A stretch of 64,000 nt of DNA from NCBI RefSeq assembly GCF_001942255.1, contig NZ_MKKC01000131.1, positions 62,001-126,000 of the forward strand, written 5' to 3'. The notes beneath the pieces are model-generated. The model was not told the DNA's origin. It saw only the letters and a program-made list of their open reading frames with translations, and made no database searches. Both the position numbers and the translations under genes were made by a program. Positions 47,104-55,664 of the stretch are shown in pieces. This DNA is from Nocardiopsis sp. CNR-923 (GTDB lineage Bacteria; Actinomycetota; Actinomycetes; Streptosporangiales; Streptosporangiaceae). Each line of letters starts with the position of its first letter. The stretch's first letter is position 1.

Positions 47104-48285
47104 ATGACCCACCCCAGATCGGCGACCACCGGCGGCACCGCCCCCGCCAGTGAGCGCGAACTCGCACCCGACCTGGCACGGGGGGCGATGCTGCTGCTGA
47201 TCGCCATGGCCTACGCCGGGGTCTACGCGGGGGTGTCCTTCGGTGCCGCGGCCGAGCGGACCTCACCCCTGGACGACGCGGCGCGGTTCCTCACCGTGCT
47301 CGTCCTGGACAACCGCGCGTTCTCGATGTTCGCGATCCTCTACGGCTACGGAATGGGGTGGCTTGTCGCCCGTCAGCTGAACGCAGGGAAGGGTGAGCGC
47401 GAGGCGCGTCGACTGATGCGGCGGCGCAGCCTGTACCTCCTCCTGTTCGGCTCGGTCCACGCGTTCCTGGTCTTCCCCGGAGAGATCCTGGCCTCCTACG
47501 GCCTGGCGGGGCTCGCCCTGGGGTGGCTGCTGTTCCGCCCCGACCGCGCGATCACCCGCGCGGTCGCGATCCTGACCCCGGTCTACGCGGTGACGGTGAC
47601 CCTGGGCATGTTCGCGGTCGCCTCCAGCGAGCAGGGCGAGGCCTCGGGCCAGTGGGGGCTGCCGGGCTACACCACGGCGGAAGACTGGGTGAGCCGACTG
47701 TCCGGTGTGCCGTTCACCCCGCTGTTCATCGCGTTCGCCTACCCGCTGCTGCTCCTGGTGGCACTCGGGTTCTGGGCCGGTCGCCGCAAACTCCTGGACG
47801 ACCCCGCGGCGCACCGGGTCCTGCTGACCCGTGTCGCCGTGGTCGGAACCGCGGCCTCCGTACTGGGCGCGTTGCCCGCCGCCCTGGTCACCGTGGGCGT
47901 CCTCTCCCCGGGGCCGGTCTCCACCGGACTGCTGCTGGCGCTCCAGGTGCTCACCGGCGTCTTCGGCGGGGCGGGATACGCGGCCGTGTTCGGCCTGCTC
48001 GGCCTCCGGTTCGGCGATCGGCGGGGGCCAATCGTCCGGGCCGTCGCCGCCGTCGGGCAGCGGTCGCTGACCTTCTACCTGGCCAACTCGGTGCTGGTGG
48101 CCGTGATCCTGCATCCGGACCTGGGCGGCCTGGGCGCACGAGTGGGCGCGTTCGGCGCCCTGTGCACGGCGTTCGCGGTGTGGCTGCTCGCCGTCTGCGT
48201 CGCGGCGTGGATGGACCGCACGGGCCGGCGGGGGCCGGTGGACGCACTCCTGCGCGCGCTCGTCTACCGCGGCGCGGCGAAGTAG
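47104..48285 (+). CDS. DUF418 family membrane protein
   Basis: Integral membrane protein of about 393 residues with roughly nine to ten helices. Starts LAPDLARGAMLLLIAMAYAGVY and ends with the region typical of DUF418 (AVGQRSLTFYLANSVLVAVIL, GRRGPVDALLRALVYRGAAK). The family is widespread in Gram-positive bacteria; its transport or acyltransfer role is not known. Confidence 0.85.
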   Translation: MTHPRSATTGGTAPASERELAPDLARGAMLLLIAMAYAGVYAGVSFGAAAERTSPLDDAARFLTVLVLDNRAFSMFAILYGYGMGWLVARQLNAGKGEREARRLMRRRSLYLLLFGSVHAFLVFPGEILASYGLAGLALGWLLFRPDRAITRAVAILTPVYAVTVTLGMFAVASSEQGEASGQWGLPGYTTAEDWVSRLSGVPFTPLFIAFAYPLLLLVALGFWAGRRKLLDDPAAHRVLLTRVAVVGTAASVLGALPAALVTVGVLSPGPVSTGLLLALQVLTGVFGGAGYAAVFGLLGLRFGDRRGPIVRAVAAVGQRSLTFYLANSVLVAVILHPDLGGLGARVGAFGALCTAFAVWLLAVCVAAWMDRTGRRGPVDALLRALVYRGAAK

Positions 48286-48374
48286 CGGACCGGGAGGGCC
48301 GGTGTGCCGCAGGCTTTCGGCGGGAGCCGAGCGGCACACCGGAACCCCGGGGGGGCTTCCCCCGAAAGCACGAG

Positions 48375-48416
48375 GGACGACCCTGCTCGCGCGTGTCCGC
48401 GCCCGCCGGGTCGTCC
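48375..48416 (-). terminator. Terminator hairpin of tRNA-Ala copy 1
   Basis: GGACGACCC (48375-48383) pairs with GGGTCGTCC (48408-48416). Located eight nt after the tRNA 3' end on the minus strand. One of a family of related hairpins in this region. Confidence 0.75.
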
Positions 48417-48424
48417 TGAGTCCG

Positions 48425-48497
48425 TGGAGCTATGGGGATTCGAACCCCAGACCTCCTCCATGCCATGGAGGCGCGCTACCAACTGCGCCATAGCCCC
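48425..48497 (-). tRNA. tRNA-Ala (anticodon GGC), copy 1
   Basis: 73 nt. Folds into a full cloverleaf: acceptor GGGGCTA/TAGCTCC, D-stem GCGC, anticodon stem CCTCC/GGAGG with loop ATGGCAT (anticodon GGC), T-stem TGGGG/CCCCA with TTCGAAT loop. Ala identity G3-type acceptor is present; CCA is not encoded. A -10-like TAGACT is at 48522-48517. Confidence 0.97.
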
Positions 48498-48504
48498 TGG
48501 TGAA

Positions 48505-48918
48505 GTGACGGTGAAGAGTCTACCGGACGAGGAGCGGCGACCTGACCCGACCAAGGGACCATCCATCGCCGAGATGAGCGATGCCCTGCACGCCAGCCGC
48601 ACGGCGGTCACGAGCGCGGTCGGCGCCCTGGAGGACTGGGCCTGGGTCCAGCGGTCGCGCTCGGCCGGAGAGCGTGTCGACCGCGTGCGGTTGGACCCGC
48701 GGATCTGGCTGCGCCTGATCGACGATCCCGCCGGGTACGAAGCGCTCGGAGCCCTGGCCCGCCGCGGCCTGGAGGCGATGGAAGGCGAGACCGCCGAGCG
48801 CCGGGCCCGCATGGAGGAGCTCGTGGAGTTCACAAAGTTCCTCGGCGAACGCATGCCCGCGCTGGCCGCCGAATGGCAGGAACGGCTGGCGACCCTGCGC
48901 GGTGGCCGCACGTCCTGA
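48505..48918 (+). pseudogene. GbsR/MarR-type winged-helix regulator, 5'-truncated
   Basis: 136-138 residues, starting with a GTG eight or so nt from the tRNA gene. The helix-turn-helix and wing (PSIAEMSDALHASRTAVTSAVGALEDWAWVQRSRSAGERVDRVRLDP) and the C-terminal helices (MEELVEFTKFLGERMPALAAEWQERL) resemble GbsR-like regulators, but the N-terminal helices these normally have before the wHTH are missing. The truncation point coincides with the tRNA gene. Probably a remnant. Confidence 0.55.
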
Positions 48919-48977
48919 CGACAGGCCCCCGAACCACGGTTACACGGCCGGGCAACCACCGACAACGAAGGATCCCC

Positions 48978-49139
48978 ATGCGCTTCGACCACGCCCACTG
49001 GCAGAACCGCCTCGACACCCTCCGCGAGCGGCATCTCGTTCCCGGCGCTTCCCCGGCCGTCCCGGTGGTGTTCTCGCGTCTGACCAACGGGACGCCGTGC
49101 GTCTACATCGGCATGCGTGCGACGCCCAAGTCCGCCTGA
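48978..49139 (+). pseudogene. N-terminal fragment of a serine hydrolase (beta-lactamase fold)?
   Basis: 53 residues: RFDHAHWQNRLDTLRERHLVPGASPAV is the usual first segment of class C beta-lactamase-like serine hydrolases (helix, then VPGAS-Ala). The catalytic Ser-x-x-Lys and everything after are absent; the reading ends before tRNA-Ala copy 2. GAAGGATC precedes the ATG. With the truncated regulator it looks like what is left of a regulator-hydrolase pair between two tRNA copies. Confidence 0.45.
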
Positions 49140-49218
49140 GTCCCGGCCCGGTCGGTCGTCTCGGCGGCAGCAGGCCGAGCAGCGCTCCGGAGGCCTGGGG
49201 CGCCCCCAGAAGAAACGA

Positions 49219-49260
49219 AGGACGACCCGGCGGGCGCGTCCGCGCCCGCCGGGTCGTCCT
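49219..49260 (-). terminator. Terminator hairpin of tRNA-Ala copy 2
   Basis: Perfect 20-bp inverted repeat (49219-49238 with 49241-49260) and a T-rich stretch (TTCGTTTCTTCT) on the minus strand after it. Strong intrinsic terminator. Confidence 0.85.
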
Positions 49261-49266
49261 GATCCG

Positions 49267-49339
49267 TGGAGCTATGGGGATTCGAACCCCAGACCTCCTC
49301 CATGCCATGGAGGCGCGCTACCAACTGCGCCATAGCCCC
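49267..49339 (-). tRNA. tRNA-Ala (anticodon GGC), copy 2
   Basis: Identical over 73 nt to copy 1. A -10-like TAGAGT is at 49382-49377; the upstream sequence shares ACTCTACCGGA (plus strand) with copy 1. Confidence 0.97.
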
Positions 49340-49462
49340 TGGTGTGCCGGGCGGTTCCCCCGCTCGCGTTGGCAACACTCTACCGGAGTCCGTGAGTGGG
49401 TTGAGCCACCGCCCGGCCCTGGGCGGGGAGTATCCCCGGGCGGAGCCGAATACTCTGGAGTG

Positions 49463-49783
49463 GTGCCCGAATCAAAGCTTGAAATCCAGATGCTCCACGA
49501 TCGCCTGTTGGTGAGGGCGGTCCCGGACAAGAGCGAGCGGCGCAGCAGCGCCGGGCTGGTCATCCCGGACACGGTGAAGCTGGCGACCAGGCTCGCGTGG
49601 GGTGAGGTCTGCGGCGCCGGGACGGGCGCCCGCCACGTCAAGACGGGCGACCGCGTGCTGTTCGACCCGGATGACCAGGGCGAGGTCGAACTGAACGGCG
49701 AACGCTACGTCATCCTCCGTGAACGAGACGTGCACGCGGTGGCCAACGAGTCTCCCGAGCGCGGGACCGGCCTCTACCTGTGA
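49463..49783 (+). CDS. GroES-family co-chaperonin-like protein
   Basis: About 106 residues with the GroES beta-barrel (MLHDRLLVRAVPDKSERRSSAGLVIPDT, TGDRVLFDPDDQGEVELNGERYVILRERDVHAV). It lacks a groEL next to it. Actinomycetes often have a separate GroES-like paralogue. GTG start; the mobile loop region is KSERRSSAG. Possibly a paralogue with its own partner. TGGAG is just before the GTG, and a TACTCT -10-like hexamer precedes it closely. Confidence 0.85.
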   Translation: MPESKLEIQMLHDRLLVRAVPDKSERRSSAGLVIPDTVKLATRLAWGEVCGAGTGARHVKTGDRVLFDPDDQGEVELNGERYVILRERDVHAVANESPERGTGLYL

Positions 49784-49796
49784 CCCGGCTCCCCGG

Positions 49797-50384
49797 TCAG
49801 GCCCGCCTGTCGTCGGACACCGCCTTGACCAGGGACAGCAGGCACATGTTGAGCGCCTCGAAGGCCGGAACGCGGGCCACGTTGACGTAGACCGCCCCGG
49901 CGTACAACCCCGACCACAGCAACTGCTGCGCCCACAGGGGCGTGATCCTCGGATCGATCGTGCCGTCCTCGTGCCCGCGTTCGACGAGGTCGTAGAGGGC
50001 GAGGTCGGCGGGACCGCTCTCGCACTCGGCCGGCTCCCGCGGGACGTCCTGGTCCCCGAAGGCGGCCAGGATGGCCTTGCGCGCCCCGAAGTACTCCGCG
50101 ACCAGCCGGGAGAAGGCCTCGATGGCGGTGCCGTCGGTGGTGCGCGCCCGCACGGTGGCCTCGTTGACCAGCTCCTCGACGTACTCCCCCAAGGCGCGGG
50201 TGAGGTCGGAGCGCTCGGGGAAATAGCGCTGCAGCGTGCTCCGCGCCACCCCGGCGGTTCTGGCCACCTCGGACAGCGGCGCCGCGGAGTTGTCCCCCAG
50301 GACCTCGACCGCCGCTTCGAGGATCGCCCGGCGGGTCCGTGCGCGCGTCCTCGTCTGGTCCATCGCAGTAGTCCTGTTCGCCAT
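49797..50384 (-). CDS. TetR-family transcriptional regulator
   Basis: About 195 residues. DNA-binding domain RRAILEAAVEVLGDNSAAPLSEVARTAGVARSTLQRYFPERSDLTRAL. The ligand domain is helical. Divergent from the ABC exporter gene; the intergenic dyad GGTCATGCATGACC is a likely operator, so it should repress the exporter until a ligand binds. ATG at 50384 is taken; 50393 is an alternative. Confidence 0.88.
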   Translation of the reverse strand: MANRTTAMDQTRTRARTRRAILEAAVEVLGDNSAAPLSEVARTAGVARSTLQRYFPERSDLTRALGEYVEELVNEATVRARTTDGTAIEAFSRLVAEYFGARKAILAAFGDQDVPREPAECESGPADLALYDLVERGHEDGTIDPRITPLWAQQLLWSGLYAGAVYVNVARVPAFEALNMCLLSLVKAVSDDRRA

Positions 50385-50426
50385 GCCCACCATCCTAGAC
50401 CGATGGGTATTCATTTGACGAGAATC

Positions 50427-50440
50427 GGTCATGCATGACC
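50427..50440. promoter_or_regulatory. TetR operator, GGTCATGCATGACC
   Basis: Perfect 14-bp palindrome in the divergent promoter region of the regulator and the exporter. TTGACG (50415-50420) and TAATAT (50441-50446) are near, so polymerase binding would be affected. Confidence 0.65.
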
Positions 50441-50451
50441 TAATATAGATC

Positions 50452-52277
50452 ATGACTGATCGAAACCTGGACACTAATGCCCATACTACCGCTGGGAACG
50501 AACCGAGATTCGCCCAGTTACGCGTGCTCTGGTCGTTCGTGCACCCCTACCGGGGCACACTCGTCCTCGGCCTGTTCCTGGCACTCTTCGGCTCGGCCCT
50601 GGAACTGGCCAGCCCCATGGTCATCAAGCTGGTCCTGGACACCGTCGCCGACGCGGGTGATCTGGCCATGCCGGTCGCCCTCCTCCTCGGCCTGTTCCTG
50701 GTGGGCGCCGTCCTGGGCCTGTGGCACTGGATCCTGCTGGGCACGATGGCCGAGCGCATCGTCCTGGACGCCCGGACCTCGATCGTCCAGCGCTACCTCC
50801 GCGCCGCGCTGCTGCCGCTGACCAAACGGCCGCCCGGCGAGTTGGTCACCCGCGTCACCTCCGACACCGTGCTCCTCAACGAGGCCGTCGGGCGCAGTCT
50901 GGTCGCCCTCGTCAACGGCGCGGTGCTGCTGGTCGGGACGCTCGTCATGATGGCCCTGCTCGACCCGGTGCTGCTGGGCACCACCGTCGTGGCGGTCATC
51001 GTCGTGGCGCTGCTCTTCCTGACCCTGATGCCCGCCATCGCCCGGCACGAGGAACGCGCCCAGGCCTCGCTCGGTTCCATGGGCGGCGTCCTGGAAGGCG
51101 CCCTGCGGGCGATGCGCACGGTCAAGGCGAGCCGGGCGGAGGAGCGGATCGCGCCCGCGTCGTACGCGACGCCGAGGATTCGGCGCGGCACAGCGTGCGC
51201 GCCGTGCGCCGCCAGGCCGTCGCGTTGACAGTGGCCTTCAGCGGTGTGCAGCTCGCGATCATCGCCATCCTCGGGCTGGGCGCCGTGCGCGCCACCGGCG
51301 GTGCGATCGAGGTCTCGACCCTGGTCGCCTTCCTGCTCTACGCGTTCACCCTGATGGGACCGGTGTCGGAGCTCTCCCAGAGCGTCACGGCCCTCCAGTC
51401 GGGGGTCGCCGCGGCACGCCGGATCCGTGAGGTGACCGACATCCCGCTCGAACCGGCCGCGAGCGCCCCGGTGAGCGCGCCCGCTCGCTCCGGCTCCCCC
51501 GGCGGCGCGGTCGTCGAACTGCGCGGGGTCACCGCCCGCTACGCCCCCGGCACGAGGGCGGCGCTCGACTCGGTCGACATCACGGTGCCGAGGCGCGGGC
51601 ACACCGCGATCGTCGGGCCGTCCGGGGCGGGGAAGACCACCGTGCTCTCCCTCCTGCTGCGCTTCCTGGAGCCCGAGGACGGCCGGATCCTGATCGACGG
51701 CCAGCCGTACCCCGAGCTGAGCCCGGCTCAGGTGCGGGAGCGTTTCGCCTACGTGGAGCAGGACACCCCGGTGGTGCCCGGGACCCTGCGGGAGAACCTC
51801 GTGTTCGGCCGCCCGGACGCGGACGAGGCCGACATCCGGCGGGTGCTGCGCGAGGTGCGGTTGGCGGACCGGGTGGATGCTCTGGAGGAGGGGCTGGACA
51901 CCCCGCTGGACGCGACCTCGTTCTCCGGGGGCGAGCGCCAGCGCGTCGCCCTCGCCCGCGCCCTGTTGTGCTCGGCGGACGTGCTGCTGCTGGACGAGGC
52001 GACCTCGCAGGTGGACGCGATCACCGAGGCGGCCGTCACCGACAGCGTGCGCCGCCACGCCGACCGGGCCGCGGTGGTGACCATCGCACACCGGTTGTCC
52101 ACGGTGATCGGCGCGGACCGCATCATCGTCATGGAGGACGGCCGCGTGCGCGCCCAGGGCACGCACCGCGGGCTGCTGGAGGACGACGCACTGTACCGCG
52201 AACTGGTCGCGGCGCTGCGCATCGCCGGGGTCCCGGAGGCAGACCCCGGCGTGCCCGAGGCCGCGTCGGCCGGGTGA
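50452..52277 (+). pseudogene. ABC exporter (permease-ATPase fusion), one-base frameshift
   Basis: Half-transporter of the MsbA/LmrA type, about 600 residues. The membrane domain has six helices from LVLGLFLALFGSALELASP. Walker A is IVGPSGAGKTTVLSLLLRF, the signature FSGGERQRVALARALL, Walker B VLLLDEATSQVD, H-loop TIAHRLS. The frame breaks at about 51152 (GCG and CCC run): VKASRAEERIA joins RVVRDAEDSARHSVRAV if one G is restored. Divergent from TetR and probably controlled by it; likely exports a drug or lipid. Likely a sequencing indel. Confidence 0.88.
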
Positions 52278-52311
52278 CGGAGCACCGCGGGCGGGCGGCG
52301 CCCGCCCGCGG

Positions 52312-52962
52312 TCAGACGATCGTCTCCCGGCCGTCGACGACCGCGAACTCCCGCCCCGAGGCGAGGTCGATGTCCGGGTCGGGGACGAGATCGAGCGAGA
52401 CCAGGCCGTTCGCCGTGGTCTCGGCCGACTCGACCCGGAACCCGGTCGGGACCGAGCCCTCGTCGAACAGCCGCTTGCCCTGACCGACCACGACGGGGAA
52501 GACCAGCAGCCGGAAGAGGTCGACCAGACCCGCCCCGTGCAGGGTCTGGGCCAGTCGCCAGCTGCCGTGCACCTGGAGTTCGTCGCCGGGGCGCTCCTTG
52601 AGTTCGCGAACGCGGTCCTCGACGCGGTCGGCGATGACGGAGGTGTCGCCCCAGTCGGCCTCCTCCTCCGTGAGCGTGGTGGACACCACGTGCTTCGGGT
52701 AGGTGTTGAGCACCGTGGCCACCCGGTTGTCGGGTTCGGTGACCGACGACCAGTAGGGGCGCATCATCTCGAAGGTCGTGCGGCCGAGCAGGACCTCCCC
52801 GGTTCGGGCGAACCACCCGTCGACGATGCGGCCCATGTCCGTGTCCGCGAACGGCGTCAGCCACCCACCGCGCCCGAACCCGCCGCTGGTGTCCTCCTGA
52901 GCCCCGCCCGGACCCTGCATGACGCCGTCGAGGCTGACGAAGGTGTTGACGGTGAGTCTCAT
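52312..52962 (-). CDS. Dihydrofolate reductase-like protein (RibD C-terminal domain)
   Basis: About 216 residues with the RibD/DHFR-like fold: MRLTVNTFVSLDGVMQGPGG, LLGRTTFEMMRPYW, LQVHGSWRLAQTLHGAGLVDLFRLLVFPVVVGQGKRLF. Uses NAD(P)H in related proteins; true substrate not known. Common stand-alone gene in actinobacteria. Confidence 0.88.
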   Translation of the reverse strand: MRLTVNTFVSLDGVMQGPGGAQEDTSGGFGRGGWLTPFADTDMGRIVDGWFARTGEVLLGRTTFEMMRPYWSSVTEPDNRVATVLNTYPKHVVSTTLTEEEADWGDTSVIADRVEDRVRELKERPGDELQVHGSWRLAQTLHGAGLVDLFRLLVFPVVVGQGKRLFDEGSVPTGFRVESAETTANGLVSLDLVPDPDIDLASGREFAVVDGRETIV

Positions 52963-53078
52963 ATCCGCTCCCTGGTGGATACGCGCGTTCTGTTGACCGC
53001 ACTCTTCCTACCGACGACGAACGACGAACCGTGGCCTCGACACCCGGGGAGGACTCTTCCCTTCGAAGATCGCGGACC

Positions 53079-53108
53079 TTGCGGCGCATCGGATCCACCA
53101 GTATTCTA
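53079..53108 (+). promoter_or_regulatory. Promoter of the MBL-ArsR/rhodanese operon
   Basis: TTGCGG (53079-53084), 18-bp spacer, TATTCT (53103-53108). The -10 overlaps the inverted repeat. Confidence 0.5.
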
Positions 53109-53129
53109 TTGATCATTAGATCAATAGAT
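53106..53129. promoter_or_regulatory. ArsR-type operator
   Basis: Perfect 10-4-10 inverted repeat: TCTATTGATC, spacer ATTA, GATCAATAGA. Unusually A+T rich here and centred just after the -10, 25 bp before the ATG of the first gene. Fits an ArsR-family repressor site; the second gene of the operon encodes one. Confidence 0.75.
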
Positions 53130-53143
53130 GAAAGAGGCATCGT

Positions 53144-54001
53144 ATGTCCGGGCCGTCAGGATCCACCCCCGCAGCGCGAGTCCCGAGGGACTACTGGGTC
53201 TGCCGCACCTGCGGCGCCGTGTTCGCACCCGCGACCAGCGCGCCGGACGCCTGCCCGATCTGCGTGGACGAGCGCCAGTACGTCCCACCCACCGGACCCG
53301 ACTTCACCACACGCGCCGCACTCGCGGCCGAGGGTTTCCGCGTCGTGACGCGCCCGGTCCAGGACCGCGTCACCGGGCTGGGCGCGGAGCCCGGGATCGG
53401 CGTGGGACACCGCGGCGTCCTGGTCGAGACCGAGGCCGGGAACCTCCTGTGGGACCCACCGGTCTTCCTGGACCGTGACGCCGTGGCCGAGGTGGAGCGG
53501 CTGGGGGGCGCCGCGGTCGTCGCCTCCAGCCATCCGCACATGTACGGCGCGGCCGTCGAGTGGGCCGATCTCCTCGACGCCGAGATCGTCCTGCCCGAGG
53601 CGGACGAGCCCTGGCTTCCGTGGCCGAGCACGCGGGTGCGCCGGTGGAACGGCACGCTCAGCCCGCTGCCCGGGCTGACCCTCGTCCAGACGGGCGGGCA
53701 CTTCCCCGGCAGCGCGGTCCTGCACCTGGCAGACGGCGCCGGGGCGCTCTTCACCGGGGACACCATCATGGTCACCCCCGGCCGTGACCGCGTGACCTTC
53801 CTGTACAGCGCGCCCAACCGGCTCCCGCTGCCCGAGCGGCTCGTCCGCCGAGTCGTCGAGGCCGTGCGCGACCTGGAGTTCGACACCATCCACGGCGGGT
53901 GGTGGGATCTGAGCGTGCGCGGGAACGCCAGGGACGTCCTCCTGCGCGACGCCGACCGGTACGTGTCCTTCCTGCGCGGCGACCTGCCGAAGTACGGCTA
54001 G
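53144..54001 (+). CDS. MBL-fold hydrolase with N-terminal rubredoxin-like zinc ribbon
   Basis: About 285 residues. Residues ~15-45 carry a Cys-x2-Cys and Cys-x2-Cys pair (VCRTCGAVF ... ACPICVDERQ). The metallo-beta-lactamase domain follows, with the first His cluster in ASSHPHMYGAAVEW (in place of HxHxDH), QTGGHFPGSAVLH and the Asp in LFTGDTIMV, ending in HGGWWDLSV. The metal ligands are partly non-standard. First gene of an operon with an ArsR-rhodanese gene, three nt apart; possibly a persulfide- or thiol-related hydrolase. Function inferred from context. Confidence 0.82.
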   Translation: MSGPSGSTPAARVPRDYWVCRTCGAVFAPATSAPDACPICVDERQYVPPTGPDFTTRAALAAEGFRVVTRPVQDRVTGLGAEPGIGVGHRGVLVETEAGNLLWDPPVFLDRDAVAEVERLGGAAVVASSHPHMYGAAVEWADLLDAEIVLPEADEPWLPWPSTRVRRWNGTLSPLPGLTLVQTGGHFPGSAVLHLADGAGALFTGDTIMVTPGRDRVTFLYSAPNRLPLPERLVRRVVEAVRDLEFDTIHGGWWDLSVRGNARDVLLRDADRYVSFLRGDLPKYG

Positions 54002-54004
54002 AGC

Positions 54005-54654
54005 ATGACCGACTTCCCCGAAGCCCCGATCTACGAACACCTCGCCCGGGTCGGCAAGGCGCTCGCGGCGCCGGTGCGCCTGCGGTTGCTCGACCTGCTG
54101 GACCAGGGCGAGTGCACGGTCGAGGAACTGGCGCGCCGGGGCGGGCTCCCCCTGAAGAACACCTCGGCCCAGCTCCAGCAGCTGCGCGCGGCGGGGCTGG
54201 TGACGAGTCGGCGCGAGGGCACCCACGTCCACTACGCGCTGCGGGACGAGGAGGTGTCGCGGTTCCTGGGGCGTTTCCAGGACTTCAGCGAACAGCGGAT
54301 GGGCGGCCTGCGGGAGGAGGTCGAGCGTCATCTGGGACGGGAGGGCGGTTCGGGCGCGGTCACCTCCGAGGAGCTGGCGCAGATGGTGGCGCACGGCGAG
54401 GCGGTCGTGGTGGACCTGCGGTCGACACGGGAGTTCGCACAGGGGCACGTGCCGGGCGCGGTCTCGGTCCCTTCCGGGAGCTGGAGGGGAGGATCGCCGA
54501 GCTGCCGTGGGACACGACGATCCTCGCCTACTGCCAGGGCCCCTACTGCGTCGTGTCACCCCGCGCCGTCCGTCTCATCAACGCCACGGGCCGCCATGCG
54601 CGCAGTCTGCGGGGCGGCTACGTCCGCTGGAGGCGCGAGCGGCGCACGGGCTGA
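54005..54654 (+). pseudogene. ArsR-family regulator fused to a rhodanese domain, frameshifted
   Basis: N-terminal winged-helix domain (ARVGKALAAPVRLRLLDLL, SAQLQQLRAAGLVTSRREG), C-terminal rhodanese domain with the active-site Cys in LAYCQGPYCVVSPRAV. The break at about 54470 is one missing base (a C or G in VSVP to FRELEG). One Cys lies in the regulator part (QGECTVEEL). Fused ArsR-rhodanese proteins are known in actinobacteria and are thought to sense sulfane sulfur; binding site is the palindrome at 53106-53129. It shares the operon with the MBL protein. Likely a sequencing indel. Confidence 0.82.
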
Positions 54655-54861
54655 GGGCCCACCCCCAGAAGAACGAAGGACGACCCGGCGAGCGCGATCA
54701 CGCGCGAGCAGGGTCGTCCTGAGTCCGTGGACCCTGGGCAAGCCAACTACAACCCGTGGGGCGAAGCCCCACACCGGGGGTCTGGGGGTCGCCCCCAGAG
54801 GAGACGACGAGACGACCCGGTGAGCGCGTTCACGCGCGAACAGGGCCGCCTCGGAGGCGAG
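54655..54861. repeat. Cluster of hairpins next to tRNA-Ala copy 3
   Basis: 207 bp with no gene but several hairpins: AGGACGACCC (54677-54686) with GGGTCGTCCT (54711-54720), GTGGGGC-GAA-GCCCCAC, TCTGGGGG-TCG-CCCCCAGA (54781-54799), and a degenerate ACGACCC-type hairpin at about 54813-54855. The first matches the terminators of tRNA copies 1 and 2. Confidence 0.7.
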
Positions 54862-54934
54862 TGGAGCTATGGGGATTCGAACCCCAGACCTCCTCCATGC
54901 CATGGAGGCGCGCTACCAACTGCGCCATAGCCCC
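54862..54934 (-). tRNA. tRNA-Ala (anticodon GGC), copy 3
   Basis: Identical over 73 nt to copies 1 and 2. Upstream, a TTCGAC - 18 bp - TATCGT arrangement on the minus strand could be its promoter. Confidence 0.97.
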
Positions 54935-55010
54935 GTGTGGGAGTCGTGCGGGCGGGTGGCCCGCCGACTCCCAGAACGATAGCGGAATCCGGCGATTTCG
55001 TCGAAACGAT

Positions 55011-55637
55011 TCAGGCGTCGTCGCTGAGCACCACCGGTTCCGGCAGGTTCGCCGCGTTGTGCTCCATCAACCGCCATCGGCCCCGCCGAGTCTGGAGCAC
55101 GGACCAGCAGCAGTTGCTCAGCGGGCCGAGCACCTCCCGCTGCTCGTCGGAGATCCCCAGCATCCTGGCGATCCCGGCGCGCACGGCCGCGCCGTGGCTC
55201 ACCACGACGACCAGCCCGCCCGAAGGCGTCCGGGCCAGCGCCCGGTCGACGGCCGCGACCACCCGGTCCCCGACCTCGCAGACGTGCTCGCCGTCGGGGA
55301 TGTCCATCCGGGCGTGCCGCTCCGGCCAGCGCGCGGACAGCTCCTTGCCGGTCAGCCCCTCCCAGGAACCGCCGTAGCGCTCGCGCAGACCCTTGTCGTA
55401 CTCGACCCCGACCCCGCAGGCCCGGCTGAGGTACCCGGCCGTGTCGGCCGCTCTGCGCAGGTCGGAGGCGACGATGACGTCGGGGCCGAGCTTGGCGAGC
55501 ACCTTCCCCGCCCGTTCGGCCTGGGCGTGCCCGACGCGGTCGAGTTCGATGTCGGTCTGTCCCTGGAAGCGGTTCTCGACGTTCCAGGCCGTCCGTCCGT
55601 GCCGCCAGAACAGCACGCGGGGGGTCGTGTCGCTCAC
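55011..55637 (-). CDS. gpgP: Histidine phosphatase (probable glucosyl-3-phosphoglycerate phosphatase)
   Basis: Phosphoglycerate-mutase-like fold, about 208 residues. The catalytic RHG motif is FWRHGRTAWN; later VVSHGAAVRAGIARML provides the second His. The order nadD-rsfS-this gene is the same as in mycobacteria, where this protein is GpgP, which makes glucosylglycerate for methylglucose lipopolysaccharide. Symbol is from synteny and not proven. Confidence 0.8.
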   Translation of the reverse strand: MSDTTPRVLFWRHGRTAWNVENRFQGQTDIELDRVGHAQAERAGKVLAKLGPDVIVASDLRRAADTAGYLSRACGVGVEYDKGLRERYGGSWEGLTGKELSARWPERHARMDIPDGEHVCEVGDRVVAAVDRALARTPSGGLVVVVSHGAAVRAGIARMLGISDEQREVLGPLSNCCWSVLQTRRGRWRLMEHNAANLPEPVVLSDDA

Positions 55638-55664
55638 GTCGTGGTGTCTCTTCCCGTTCGGAGG

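Noticed and set aside
48425..54934. Integrative element using tRNA-Ala as attachment site
   Set aside because: No integrase, excisionase or phage gene lies between the tRNA copies; duplication or recombination of tRNA units explains the pattern better.
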